A stretch of DNA of 64,000 nt, taken from positions 186,001-250,000 of the forward strand of contig NZ_MASW01000005.1 in the NCBI RefSeq assembly GCF_003202285.1, written 5' to 3'. The notes below the pieces were generated by a model, which made no database searches, was not told the DNA's origin, and saw nothing but the letters and a program-made list of their open reading frames with translations. Shown piece by piece: positions 6,959-16,323 of this stretch (the first letter of the stretch is position 1; each line of letters opens with the position of its first letter). A program made the translations under genes and the position numbers. Source of the stretch: Prauserella muralis (GTDB lineage Bacteria; Actinomycetota; Actinomycetes; Mycobacteriales; Pseudonocardiaceae).

Positions 6959-7812
6959 ACCCGGCCGAGGCGTACGAGCAGTGTGAGCGCATCACGCGCG
7001 AGCAGGCCCGCAACTTCTCCTACGGCATCCGCCTGCTGCCGCCGCCACGCCGCAGGGGGCTGTCGGCCGTGTACGCGTTCGCGCGCAGGATCGACGACAT
7101 CGGCGACGGCGACCTGACCCGTGAGGCCAAGCTGGAGGCGCTGGAGAACGCGCGCAAGGACCTGCACGGCCTCGACCAGCCGGGAGACGACCCGGTGCTC
7201 GTCGGGCTCGCCGACGCCGCCGACCGGTTCTCGCTGCCGCTCGGCGCCTTCGACGAGCTGATCGACGGCTGCCGTGCCGACGTGCTCGGCACGAACTACG
7301 AGACGTTCGGCGCCCTGCACCACTACTGCCGGTGCGTCGCCGGGTCGATCGGCAGGCTGTCGCTGGCCGTGTTCGGCAGCGAGGAGCCCGAACGGGACGC
7401 GCAGACCGCCGACGACCTCGGCATCGCGCTGCAGCTGACCAACATCCTGCGCGACGTGCTGGAGGACCGCAGGAACGGGCGGATCTACCTGCCCGCCGAG
7501 GACCTGCGCTGGTTCGGCTGCACCCTCGAGCTGGACCCCGCGGGCGCGCTCGCCGACGACGAGGAACGGCTGCTGTCGCTGCTGGAGTACCAGGCCGCCC
7601 GCGCCGAGGAATGGTACGCGCGGGGCCTGAGGCTGCTGCCCGCGCTCGAGCCGCGCAGCCGGGCCTGCTGTGCGGCGATGGCCGGGATCTACCACCGGCT
7701 GCTGCGCCGGATGGCCCTGCGGCCGCGTCTGGTCCTGCGCGGGCGGACGTCGCTGCCCACCTGGGAGAAACTCGCCGTCGCGGCCGGCGCACTCGCCGGA
7801 GCCCGGCGATGA
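6955..7812 (+). CDS. hpnD: Presqualene diphosphate synthase HpnD
   Basis: The 285-residue squalene/phytoene-synthase-family protein has RRIDDIGDGD near residues 42-51 and NILRDVLEDRRNGRIYLP near 163-180. These are the two Mg-binding Asp-rich motifs in canonical form. HpnD condenses two farnesyl diphosphates into presqualene diphosphate. The GTG start overlaps the hpnC stop. The ATG of hpnE overlaps this stop, indicating translational coupling. Confidence 0.92.
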   Translation: MNPAEAYEQCERITREQARNFSYGIRLLPPPRRRGLSAVYAFARRIDDIGDGDLTREAKLEALENARKDLHGLDQPGDDPVLVGLADAADRFSLPLGAFDELIDGCRADVLGTNYETFGALHHYCRCVAGSIGRLSLAVFGSEEPERDAQTADDLGIALQLTNILRDVLEDRRNGRIYLPAEDLRWFGCTLELDPAGALADDEERLLSLLEYQAARAEEWYARGLRLLPALEPRSRACCAAMAGIYHRLLRRMALRPRLVLRGRTSLPTWEKLAVAAGALAGARR

Positions 7813-9140
7813 CCCCGCACGTGGCCGTCATCGGGGGCGGGCTGTCGGGGCTCACGGCCGCGTGCGAGCTGGCCGACGCGGGACTGCGCGTCACCGTGCT
7901 GGAGTCGCGCGGCAGGCTCGGCGGCGCCACCTTCTCGTTCCAGCGCGACGGGCTCACCGTGGACAACGGCCAGCACGTGCTGCTGCGCTGCTGCACCGAG
8001 TACCAGGCGCTGCTGCGCCGCCTCGGCACCGAGGACGGCGTCGACATCCAGCGCCGGTTCCGGATGCCGATCCTCACAGCCGCCGGGGAGGTCACCGAGC
8101 TGGCCCGCACCGGTGGCCCCGCGCCGCTGCACCTGGCCGCGGGCCTCGCGCGGTACGGCGCACTGCCCCCGCTCGACCGGCTGCGCGTGTTCCGCGCCGC
8201 CGCGGCGCTGCGCCTGCTCGACCCCGCCGACCCCCGCCTGGACGAGCACAGTTTCGGCGACTGGCTGGCCCGGCACGGGCAGAACGAGGCGACGCTGCGA
8301 GCGCTGTGGAACCTCATCTCCGTCGCCGCGCTCAACTGCGAGGCCGGTGAGGCGTCCCTCGCGCTGGCGGCGATGGTGTTCCGCACCGCGTTGCTGGACA
8401 CCGCCGACGCCGCCGACATCGGCGTGCCCCGGCTGCCGCTGGAGGAGCTGCACGTCCGGCCCGCCGAGAAGTACCTGCTGGCCCGTGACGCCGACGTGCG
8501 CACCAACAGCCCGGTCCGCGAGATCGGCCGCGACGGCGAGGCGTTCGACCTGCGGCTCGACGGCGAGCGGCTGCGCGCCGACGCCGTGGTGGTGGCCGTG
8601 CCGCCCGAGGCCGCCGCCCGGATCTGCCCCGCCGAGGCGGGGCTGTCGGCCGAGCGGGTCGGCGGGCTGGGCGCCGCGCCGATCGTCAACGTCCACGTGG
8701 TGTACGAGCGGCCGGTCACCGACCTGCCGTTCGCCGCCACCGTGGACTCGCCCGTGCAGTGGATCTTCGACCGCACGGACGTTGCCGGGCTCAGTGGTGG
8801 CCAGTACCTGGCGATCTCGCTGTCGGCCGCGCACACCTGGCTGCACACGCCGGTGTCCGCGATGCGGGAGGTCTTCCTCGCCGAGCTCGGCCGGCTGCTG
8901 CCCCGGGCGGCCACGACACCGCACACCCGGTTCTTCGTCACCCGCGAACGGCGGGCCACGTTCCGGCAACGACCGGGCACCGCGCGGCTGCGGCCCCGCC
9001 CGGAGACCCCGGTGCCGGGGCTCGTGCTCGCCGGCTCGTGGACCGCCACCGGGTGGCCCGACACGATGGAGGGAGCCGTGCGAAGCGGACACCGAGCAGC
9101 CGAACTCGTCGCCACCGGGATCCGGGGAGGTGCCGCGTGA
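7809..9140 (+). CDS. hpnE: Hydroxysqualene dehydroxylase HpnE (FAD-dependent)
   Basis: The 443-residue amine-oxidase/phytoene-desaturase-like flavoprotein has the N-terminal FAD-binding motif VIGGGLSGLTAACELADAG. The C-terminal FAD segment is LVLAGSWTATGWPDTMEGAVRSG, typical of the squalene-associated desaturase family. HpnE reduces hydroxysqualene to squalene, completing the HpnCDE route. ATG at 7809 overlaps the hpnD stop by 4 nt. The next gene begins with a GTGA overlap. Confidence 0.93.
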   Translation: MTPHVAVIGGGLSGLTAACELADAGLRVTVLESRGRLGGATFSFQRDGLTVDNGQHVLLRCCTEYQALLRRLGTEDGVDIQRRFRMPILTAAGEVTELARTGGPAPLHLAAGLARYGALPPLDRLRVFRAAAALRLLDPADPRLDEHSFGDWLARHGQNEATLRALWNLISVAALNCEAGEASLALAAMVFRTALLDTADAADIGVPRLPLEELHVRPAEKYLLARDADVRTNSPVREIGRDGEAFDLRLDGERLRADAVVVAVPPEAAARICPAEAGLSAERVGGLGAAPIVNVHVVYERPVTDLPFAATVDSPVQWIFDRTDVAGLSGGQYLAISLSAAHTWLHTPVSAMREVFLAELGRLLPRAATTPHTRFFVTRERRATFRQRPGTARLRPRPETPVPGLVLAGSWTATGWPDTMEGAVRSGHRAAELVATGIRGGAA

Positions 9141-10144
9141 CCGCGACCCTGCCCTCCGAGGTCACCGCCACGCAGGCGCTCGTCCAGCCAGCCCTGCGTG
9201 AGGCGGTCGGCGAGCTGCGCCCCGCGATGCGCCGCATCGTCAGCTACCACCTCGGCTGGACCGACGAGCACGGTGAACCCCGCTCCTCGGGCGGCGGCAA
9301 GGCACTGCGGCCCGCGCTCGCGCTGCTCGCCGCCCAGGCCGTGCGGGCGGAGCCGGAGGCGGCACTGCCCGGCGCCGTGGCCGTCGAGCTGGTGCACAAC
9401 TTCTCGCTGCTGCACGACGACGTCATGGACGGCGACACCGAGCGCAGGCACCGGCCGACCGTGTGGCGGCTGTTCGGCACGCCCGCGGCGATCCTGGCGG
9501 GCGACGCGCTGCTCACCCTCGCGGTCGACGTGGTGGAGCGCGCGGGCGACCCGGCCGCCACCCGGTGCCTCACCGGGTCGGTGCACCACCTGATCGAGGG
9601 GCAGAGCGCCGACGTCGACTTCGAAGGGCGCCTCGACGTCGGACTGCAGGAGTGCCTCGACATGGCCGACGGCAAGACGGGCGCGCTCATGCGTTGCGCC
9701 GCGCAGGTCGGCGCCCTGCTGGGCAGGGCGAGCCCGGTGGCCGCGCAGCTGCTCGCCGATTTCGGCGGCAACCTCGGCATGGCCTTCCAGCTGGTCGACG
9801 ACCTGCTCGGCATCTGGGGCAGCCCCGAGGTCACCGGCAAACCCGTCCTCGCCGATCTTCGCGTGCGTAAGAAGTCGGTTCCCGTGGTAGCCGCCCTTGA
9901 TTCCCGTACGGCGGACGGGGCGAGGCTGCGGGAGCTGTACGGCCGGACGGATCCGCCCACGGAGGAGGAACTGCACACGATGGCAGAGCTGATCGAGCGA
10001 TCCGGTGCGCTGGCCTGGACCAGGGACCGGGCGCAGCGGTACGTGGCGCAGGCGCAGACGTGCCTCGACCGGCTGCACCCGCCGCCGCCGATCCACGCCG
10101 CGCTGACCGACCTCACCCGCTTCGTCCTCGAGCGTGACCGATGA
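9137..10144 (+). CDS. Polyprenyl (farnesyl/geranylgeranyl) diphosphate synthase
   Basis: The 335-residue class I trans-prenyltransferase has a first Asp-rich motif DDVMD in the segment ELVHNFSLLHDDVMDGD. A partial second motif, QLVDDLLGIWG, is followed by GKPVLADLRVRKKS, typical of actinobacterial members in hopanoid clusters. Inside the hpn operon it probably supplies farnesyl diphosphate for squalene. Chain length cannot be fixed by eye. The GTG start overlaps the hpnE stop, and the next gene starts with an ATGA overlap. Confidence 0.88.
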   Translation: MTATLPSEVTATQALVQPALREAVGELRPAMRRIVSYHLGWTDEHGEPRSSGGGKALRPALALLAAQAVRAEPEAALPGAVAVELVHNFSLLHDDVMDGDTERRHRPTVWRLFGTPAAILAGDALLTLAVDVVERAGDPAATRCLTGSVHHLIEGQSADVDFEGRLDVGLQECLDMADGKTGALMRCAAQVGALLGRASPVAAQLLADFGGNLGMAFQLVDDLLGIWGSPEVTGKPVLADLRVRKKSVPVVAALDSRTADGARLRELYGRTDPPTEEELHTMAELIERSGALAWTRDRAQRYVAQAQTCLDRLHPPPPIHAALTDLTRFVLERDR

Positions 10145-12075
10145 CGACCTCGGCGGAACGAGACCTGGCGCTGACGGAACCGGCGGCGTCCGTGCCGCAG
10201 CGGGCGCGCGAGGCCGCCGACCGCGCCCGCGCGTACCTGCTGTCCCTCCAGCACGCGGAGGGCTGGTGGAAGGGCGAGCTCGAGACGAACGTGACGATGG
10301 ACGCCGAGGACCTCATGCTGCGGCAGTTCCTCGGCATCTCCGACGAGCGGGTGACCGAGGAGTCCGCGCGCTGGATCCGCTCCTGCCAGCGGGCGGACGG
10401 CACCTGGGCCAACTTCCACGACGGGCCCGCCGACCTGTCCACCACCGTCGAGGCCTACACGGCCCTGCGGATGGCGGGCGACCCACCGGGCGCCGAGCAC
10501 CTGCGGCGGGCCAGGGAGTACATCCTCGACCACGGCGGCATCGAGGCGACCCGCGTGTTCACCCGCATCTGGCTGGCGCTGTTCGGCGAGTGGTCGTGGG
10601 ACCGGCTGCCGGTGCTGCCTCCGGAGCTGGTGCTGCTGCCGGACTGGTTCCCGCTCAACGTCTACGACTGGGCGTGCTGGGCGCGCCAAACGGTCGTGCC
10701 GCTGACCGTCGTCGGCTCCGCGCGGCCCCGCCGCCCCCTCGGCGTGAGCGTGCAGGAACTGCGCACCGGCACCCCGGTTCCCGAGCCGGACTCGCTGCTC
10801 ACCTGGGCCGGTGCGTTCCAGCGGCTGGACTCCGTGCTGCACCGGCTGGAGAAGGTGCCGGTCAAGCCGCTGCGCGGCCTCGCGCTGGCGAAGGCCGAGC
10901 GGTGGATCCTCGACCGTCAGGAGGCCGACGGCGGGTGGGGCGGCATCCAGCCGCCGTGGGTCTACTCGATCCTGGCGCTGCACCTGCGCGGGTACGGCAC
11001 CGATCACCCCGTGATCCGCAAGGCGCTCGACGGGCTCGACGGGTTCACCGTCCGGGAGCGCACCGCCGACGGCTGGGTGCGCAGGCTGGAGGCGTGCCAG
11101 TCGCCGGTGTGGGACACCGCGCTGGCCATCACCGCGCTGCTCGACTCGGGCCTTCCCCCCGCAGATCCGGCGCTGGTGCGGGCCGCCGACTGGATGCTGG
11201 CCGAGGAGATCCGCACCGAGGGCGACTGGCAGGTGCGCAGGCCACAGCTGCAGCCCTCCGGCTGGGCCTTCGAGTTCGCCAACGACCACTACCCGGACAC
11301 CGACGACACCGCCGAGGTCGTGCTCGGCCTGCGGCGCGTCGAATACCCGTACCCCGAGCGGATGCGCGAGACGCTGGACAGGGCGACGGCGTGGCTGACC
11401 GGCATGCAGTCGCGCGACGGCGGCTGGGGTGCCTTCGACGCCGACAACACCCGGACGCTGTGCGAGAAACTGCCGTTCTGCGACTTCGGGGCCGTGATCG
11501 ACCCGCCCTCGGCCGACGTCACCGCCCACGTCGTCGAGATGCTCGCCGCGCGCGGGCTCGCGCACACCCGGCCCGCCCGGCGCGGCGTGCGCTGGCTGCT
11601 CGACCGGCAGGAGGCCGACGGGTCCTGGTTCGGCCGCTGGGGCGCCAACCACGTCTACGGCACCGGCGCCGTGGTGCCCGCGCTGATCGCCTGCGGCCTG
11701 CCCGCCACCCATCGGGCGATCCGCAGGGCCGTCGACTGGCTCGCCCGGCACCAGAACCGCGACGGCGGCTGGGGCGAGGACCTGCGGTCCTACACCGATC
11801 CGGCGTGGATCGGCAAGGGCACCTCCACCGCGTCGCAGACGGCGTGGGCGTTGCTCGCGCTGCTGGCCGCGGGCGAGCACGGCACCATGGTGGAGCGGGG
11901 CGTCGACTGGCTGGCACGCACGCAGCGGGCCGACGGCGGCTGGGACGAACCACAGTTCACCGGCACCGGCTTCCCCGGGGACTTCTACATCAACTACCAC
12001 CTGTACCGGCTCGTCTTCCCGCTCACGGCGCTCGGCCGATACGTGGAGGTGACCACACATGAACCGACAGGATGA
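10141..12075 (+). CDS. shc: Squalene-hopene cyclase
   Basis: The 644-residue protein has full length for squalene-hopene cyclases. Many QW repeats are visible, for example [22 protein letters not shown] and [11 protein letters not shown]. The catalytic acid motif is DTDD at residues 386-389, in [12 protein letters not shown]. It cyclises squalene to hopene or hopanol as a monotopic membrane enzyme. The start overlaps the prenyltransferase stop by 4 nt. The next gene begins 17 nt inside its 3' end. This gene fixes the identity of the operon. Confidence 0.96.
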   Translation: MTTSAERDLALTEPAASVPQRAREAADRARAYLLSLQHAEGWWKGELETNVTMDAEDLMLRQFLGISDERVTEESARWIRSCQRADGTWANFHDGPADLSTTVEAYTALRMAGDPPGAEHLRRAREYILDHGGIEATRVFTRIWLALFGEWSWDRLPVLPPELVLLPDWFPLNVYDWACWARQTVVPLTVVGSARPRRPLGVSVQELRTGTPVPEPDSLLTWAGAFQRLDSVLHRLEKVPVKPLRGLALAKAERWILDRQEADGGWGGIQPPWVYSILALHLRGYGTDHPVIRKALDGLDGFTVRERTADGWVRRLEACQSPVWDTALAITALLDSGLPPADPALVRAADWMLAEEIRTEGDWQVRRPQLQPSGWAFEFANDHYPDTDDTAEVVLGLRRVEYPYPERMRETLDRATAWLTGMQSRDGGWGAFDADNTRTLCEKLPFCDFGAVIDPPSADVTAHVVEMLAARGLAHTRPARRGVRWLLDRQEADGSWFGRWGANHVYGTGAVVPALIACGLPATHRAIRRAVDWLARHQNRDGGWGEDLRSYTDPAWIGKGTSTASQTAWALLALLAAGEHGTMVERGVDWLARTQRADGGWDEPQFTGTGFPGDFYINYHLYRLVFPLTALGRYVEVTTHEPTG

Positions 12076-13576
12076 CGGCAGCGAGCTGGTCGTCGTCTCG
12101 CCGCTGCTGCTCGAGGCCAGCAGTGTCCGGCGCGGACTCGCGGGAGGCTGTGTGGTGCGGGCGGGGCCGCACGCACGCAGAGCCGCGCGGGTGGAGGCCG
12201 CGCTGAGCGAGCATCCCACGGCACCGGTGGCCGTCGCGGGCGTCTCCGGCGCGCTCGTGGACGGCCTGCGGCCAGGGGACCTGGTGGTCGCCAGCGAGGT
12301 GCGCTCCGCCCAGGGCACCCATCCCTGCCGGTCGGCGCCGCTGCTCGCGGCGGCGTTGCGACAGTCCGGTTTGACCGTCCACGTCGGACCGATCGTGGAG
12401 ACCGACCACGTGGTGTGGCAGCCGGAGGGCGCGAGGCTCGCGCGGGACGGGGCGATCGCGGTGGACATGGAGTCGGCGCGGCTGCTCGACATGATCGGCT
12501 CCCGGCCCGCCGCCGTGGTGCGGGCCGTCGTGGACACGCCGAGCCGGTCGCTGCTGCACCCGGCGACCGTGCCCGGCGGCATCGCCGCCCTGTCGTCGCT
12601 GCGCAGGATCGGGCCCGCGCTGCGCCGGTGGGCCGCGGCCGCGGGTGACCGGCGGGTACTGCTGGCCGGGCCCCGGTCGTTCTGCGCCGGCGTCGAACGG
12701 GCCGTGGAGATCGTGGAGCGGCTGCTGGACCGGCACGAGCCGCCCATCTACGTGCGCAAGCAGATCGTGCACAACTCACGCGTGGTCGGCGAGCTGGAGC
12801 AGCGGGGCGCGGTCTTCGTCGACGAGCTGGACGAGGTGCCGGAGAACGCCACGGTGGTCTTCTCCGCGCACGGCGTCTCGCCCGCCGTGCGGGAGCAGGC
12901 GGAGCGGCGCAGGCTCGACGTGGTCGACGCCACGTGCCCGCTGGTGTCCAAGGTGCACGGCGAGGCCAAACGGTTCGCGCGGGACGGCAACACCGTCTTC
13001 CTCATCGGCCACGCCGGGCACGAGGAGGTCGAGGGCACCCTCGGCGAGGCACCGGAGCAGACGGTGCTCGTGGAGCGGCCGGAGGATGTGGCCACGCTCG
13101 ACGTGCCCGACCCGGACAAGGTGTCCTATCTGATGCAGACCACGCTCGCGCTGGACGAGGCGGAGGGCGTGGCCGACGCGCTGCGGGAGCGCTTTCCCGC
13201 GTTGCGCGGGCCCGGTTCCGACGACATCTGCTACGCCACCACGAACCGGCAGGACGCCGTGCGGGTCGTGGCCAGGGAGTCGGATGTCGTGCTGGTGGCC
13301 GGGTCGCCGAACTCGTCCAACTCGCGCCGTCTCGTCGAGGTGGCGCAACGCGAGGGCACGCCTGCCCACCTGGTGGACAACGTCGACGAGATCGACCTCG
13401 GCTGGCTGGCGGGGGCGCGCACCGTGGGGCTCTCCGCGGGAGCCTCGGCGCCGACCGTGCTGGTCGACGAGATCGTGGACGCCCTGGCGGGCCTGGGCGC
13501 CGTCGAGGTGGCCGAGCGCACCACCGCGACCGAAACCGTGAACTTCAGCCTTCCCAAGGAGGTGCGTCATCGATGA
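12059..13576 (+). CDS. HpnG-IspH fusion: adenosylhopane nucleosidase domain plus HMBPP reductase
   Basis: The 505-residue protein has two enzyme parts. Residues about 1-195 resemble the nucleoside-phosphorylase-fold HpnG, with the hallmark [10 protein letters not shown], which removes adenine from adenosylhopane. Residues about 198-490 are a complete IspH (LytB), the last MEP-pathway enzyme. Its three iron-sulfur cysteines are Cys209 ([10 protein letters not shown]), Cys293 (DATCPL) and Cys391 ([11 protein letters not shown]). There is no stop or obvious frameshift between them. The gene lies between shc and hpnH, so the fusion couples isoprenoid supply with side-chain processing. Two genes joined by a sequencing error are unlikely, because the frame is clean throughout. 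Confidence 0.9.
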   Translation: MNRQDDGSELVVVSPLLLEASSVRRGLAGGCVVRAGPHARRAARVEAALSEHPTAPVAVAGVSGALVDGLRPGDLVVASEVRSAQGTHPCRSAPLLAAALRQSGLTVHVGPIVETDHVVWQPEGARLARDGAIAVDMESARLLDMIGSRPAAVVRAVVDTPSRSLLHPATVPGGIAALSSLRRIGPALRRWAAAAGDRRVLLAGPRSFCAGVERAVEIVERLLDRHEPPIYVRKQIVHNSRVVGELEQRGAVFVDELDEVPENATVVFSAHGVSPAVREQAERRRLDVVDATCPLVSKVHGEAKRFARDGNTVFLIGHAGHEEVEGTLGEAPEQTVLVERPEDVATLDVPDPDKVSYLMQTTLALDEAEGVADALRERFPALRGPGSDDICYATTNRQDAVRVVARESDVVLVAGSPNSSNSRRLVEVAQREGTPAHLVDNVDEIDLGWLAGARTVGLSAGASAPTVLVDEIVDALAGLGAVEVAERTTATETVNFSLPKEVRHR

Positions 13577-14583
13577 ACATGCCCGTCCATCAGGCGGTCC
13601 GGGTCGCTCGGCACATCGTCACGGAGAAGTTCGTCAAACGGCGGGAGAAGTTCCCGCTCATCATGGAACTCGAGCCGATCCTGGCGTGCAACCTGGCCTG
13701 CGGCGGGTGCGGCAAGATCCAGCACCCGGCGAACATCCTGAAACAGCGGATGCCGGTCGAGCAGGCCATCGCGGCGGTGGAGGAGTGCGGCGCGCCGATG
13801 GTGTCGATCGCGGGCGGCGAGCCGCTCATGCACCCGCAGATCGACACGATGGTCAACGAGCTGATCAAGCGCAAGAAGTACGTGTTCCTGTGCACCAACG
13901 CCGTGCTGCTGCGCAAGAAGATCGACAAGCTCGACCTCAAGCCGTCCAAGTACTTCGCCTTCGCCGTGCACGTCGACGGGCTGCGCGAGCGGCACGATGC
14001 CGCGGTGGACAAGGAGGGCGTGTTCGACGAGGCGGTCGAGGCCATCCGCGAGATGAAGCGGCGCGGGTTCCGGGTCACCACGAACACCACCGTGTTCAAC
14101 ACCGACACCCCGCAGACCGTCATCGACGTGCTCGACTACCTCAACGACGACCTCAAGGTCGACGAGATGATGATCTCGCCGGCGTACGCCTACGAGAAGG
14201 CGCCCGACCAGCAGCACTTCCTCGGCGTTGAGGAGACGCGCGAGCTGTTCCGGAAGGCCTTCGCGAACGGCAACCGCAAGCGCTGGCGGCTCAACCACTC
14301 GCCGCTGTTCCTCGACTTCCTCGAGGGCAAGGTGGACTACGAGTGCACCGCGTGGGGCGTGCCGCTGTACACGCTGTTCGGCTGGCAGAAGCCCTGTTAC
14401 CTGATGGGCGACGGGCACGCGAAGACCTACAAGGAGCTCATCGAGGACACCGACTGGGAAGCCTACGGCCGGGGCCGCGACCCGCGCTGCGCCAACTGCA
14501 TGGCGCACTGCGGCTACGAGCCGACGGCGGTGATGGCGACCATGGGCTCGCTCAAGGAGTCCCTGCGCGCCGCGCGCCGCTGA
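13573..14583 (+). CDS. hpnH: Radical SAM adenosylhopane synthase HpnH
   Basis: The 336-residue radical SAM protein has the cluster motif CxxxCxxC at Cys39, Cys43 and Cys46 ([10 protein letters not shown]) and the SAM-binding [10 protein letters not shown]. HpnH joins a 5'-deoxyadenosyl group to diploptene to give adenosylhopane, the substrate of HpnG encoded just upstream. ATG 13573 overlaps the preceding stop by 4 nt. Additional C-terminal cysteines ([12 protein letters not shown]) are family-typical. It is the last hopanoid gene; a 21-bp-period repeat array follows the stop codon. Confidence 0.95.
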   Translation: MNMPVHQAVRVARHIVTEKFVKRREKFPLIMELEPILACNLACGGCGKIQHPANILKQRMPVEQAIAAVEECGAPMVSIAGGEPLMHPQIDTMVNELIKRKKYVFLCTNAVLLRKKIDKLDLKPSKYFAFAVHVDGLRERHDAAVDKEGVFDEAVEAIREMKRRGFRVTTNTTVFNTDTPQTVIDVLDYLNDDLKVDEMMISPAYAYEKAPDQQHFLGVEETRELFRKAFANGNRKRWRLNHSPLFLDFLEGKVDYECTAWGVPLYTLFGWQKPCYLMGDGHAKTYKELIEDTDWEAYGRGRDPRCANCMAHCGYEPTAVMATMGSLKESLRAARR

Positions 14584-14590
14584 CCCGGGC

Positions 14591-14677
14591 CCCGCGAGTC
14601 CTGCATTCAGACCCGCGAGTTCTGCGTTCCGGTGACGCGAACGCAGAACTCGCGGGCTCCAGTGCAGAACTCGCGGG
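14591..14677. repeat. 21-bp-period inverted repeat array (2+2 units) in a convergent gap
   Basis: Two direct units with core CCCGCGAGTYCTGC start at 14591 and 14612. Two inverted units (GCAGAACTCGCGGG) start at 14643 and 14664. Both arms have a 21-bp period. The array fills the gap between hpnH and the SDR gene and ends exactly at the SDR stop codon (14678-14680). The arms can fold into a long hairpin on either transcript, so it may act as a bidirectional terminator. Confidence 0.9.
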
Positions 14678-15418
14678 TCAGCCGAAGCGGCGTTGCAGGG
14701 CGTCGGTCAGTACCGGGGCGGCGCCGCGCAGCCGCGCGGGAAACCGCAGCCACCGCGGCACGAACACCTCGGCGCGGTTGCGCTCCACGGCGCGCACCAG
14801 GGCGCGGGCGACGCGCTCCGGCGGCACGGGACGCGGCGTGCGCCGCTCGTAGGGCACGCCCCTGCGGTCGAAGAACGGCGTGTCGACCACGCCCGGCACC
14901 ACCACCGACACACCCACCCCGCACCCGGCGACCTCGCCGCGCACGCTCGCGGCGAACGCGGCGAGCCCGGCCTTCGTGGCCGAGTAGACGGCCTCGCCCG
15001 CGACGTGCATGTTCCCGGCGATCGACGACACCAGCACCAGGTGCCCTCGGCCGCGCGCCAGCATCCCCGGCAGCACGCCGCGCACCAGCCGGATCGCCCC
15101 GAGCAGGTTCACCTGCACCAGGCGCTCCACATCGGACGGTGCCATCCCGGCGACCGGACCGGCCCAGCCGATGCCGGCGTTGCACACGAGCAGGTTCACG
15201 GCGCCGGCCTCGGCCAGCACGCGCCCGGCGGCGTCCGGCTCGGCGAGGTCGGCCGCGCACACGCGCGCACCGGTGCGCGCGGCCACGGCGGACAGCGCGG
15301 CGGCGTCCCTGCCGACGACGACCACGTCGCACCCGCGCCGGGCCAGCAGCGCGGCCGTCGCCGCCCCGATGCCCGACGAGCCGCCCGTCACCACCGCGGT
15401 GGTTCCCGTGCCGATCAC
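14678..15418 (-). CDS. Short-chain dehydrogenase/reductase
   Basis: The 246-residue classical SDR has the cofactor motif GGSSGIGAA near residues 13-21, NAGIG near 85, and catalytic Tyr and Lys in YSATK near 147-151. It is a cytoplasmic NAD(P)-dependent oxidoreductase of unknown substrate. GTG 15418 is preceded by GGAG and overlaps the stop of the upstream DMT transporter (GTGA), so the two are translationally coupled. It is convergent with hpnH. Confidence 0.88.
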   Translation of the reverse strand: MIGTGTTAVVTGGSSGIGAATAALLARRGCDVVVVGRDAAALSAVAARTGARVCAADLAEPDAAGRVLAEAGAVNLLVCNAGIGWAGPVAGMAPSDVERLVQVNLLGAIRLVRGVLPGMLARGRGHLVLVSSIAGNMHVAGEAVYSATKAGLAAFAASVRGEVAGCGVGVSVVVPGVVDTPFFDRRGVPYERRTPRPVPPERVARALVRAVERNRAEVFVPRWLRFPARLRGAAPVLTDALQRRFG

Positions 15419-16311
15419 TGGGTCTCCTTCCGTTCCTCCGCCTGAGCCGCCTGCGGTGCCCGCTGGCTGAGCAGCGCGATGCCGGCGATGGCGGTCGCGA
15501 GCCCGGTCACCTGCCCGGCGATCGGACCGGCCCCGCCGGGCAGCGTCTCCCCGAGCCACAGCGCGCCGACGCCGATGCTGACGAGCGGGTCGAGCGCGAC
15601 GATCACCGCGAGCGCGGGCGCGAGCGCGACCCCCACGCGGAAGGCGTTCTGGCTCAGCAGGAAACCGGCGACGCCGCACACCACCACGAGGTAGAAGTGC
15701 CAGTGGGTCAGCAACGCCACGATGCCGCGTCGCAGGTCGTCCGCGGCGAGCTTGGTCAGGCCCGCCGTGACGCCGTAGAGCACGCCGGTGGCCGTGGCCA
15801 GCGCCATGACTCGCGCGCGGCCGGTGAACCGCACGGCCACGGCCAGGCACGCCGCGATCAGCACGGCCAGTCCCGCCGCGAGCGGCAGCACGTCGCCGAG
15901 CGACAGGGTGCCGTGACCCGGCTGTGGCCGGGCCACCACGAAGAACACGGCCAGCCCGGCCACGCACAGCGCGGAGCCCGCCAGCACCATCCGGTCGGGC
16001 CGTTGCCTGCGCAGTGCGCTGCTGCTGTACACGGCGAACACCAGCGACGTCACCAGCAGCGGCTGCACGAACACCAGGGGAGCGGTGCTCAACGCCAGCC
16101 ACTGGAACACGATGCCCGCCCCGTTGGCCACGAGCGAGGCCAGCCAGAGCGGCTGCCGCAGCAGCCGGAACACCAGTCCCCACTGGACGGTCCCGCCGCC
16201 CTCGATGCGGCGCGCCGCGCGGTGCTGCAACGCGCCGGTGAGCCCGAACGCCGCGGCGGCGAGCAGGGCCGCGGGCAGCGCGACGCCGAGGACGGTGTGC
16301 TGACCACTCAT
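15415..16311 (-). CDS. DMT-superfamily (EamA/NIPA-like) membrane transporter
   Basis: The 298-residue protein has about nine or ten hydrophobic segments spread over its length. A duplicated five-helix pattern is apparent, as in the drug/metabolite transporter superfamily. No substrate signature is visible. The gene overlaps the SDR downstream by 4 nt and follows the glycosyltransferase-acyltransferase gene by 12 nt. These three minus-strand genes probably form one operon, which makes a lipid or lipid-precursor role conceivable. Confidence 0.8.
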   Translation of the reverse strand: MSGQHTVLGVALPAALLAAAAFGLTGALQHRAARRIEGGGTVQWGLVFRLLRQPLWLASLVANGAGIVFQWLALSTAPLVFVQPLLVTSLVFAVYSSSALRRQRPDRMVLAGSALCVAGLAVFFVVARPQPGHGTLSLGDVLPLAAGLAVLIAACLAVAVRFTGRARVMALATATGVLYGVTAGLTKLAADDLRRGIVALLTHWHFYLVVVCGVAGFLLSQNAFRVGVALAPALAVIVALDPLVSIGVGALWLGETLPGGAGPIAGQVTGLATAIAGIALLSQRAPQAAQAEERKETQ

Positions 16312-16323
16312 CGGCTGCCAGGG

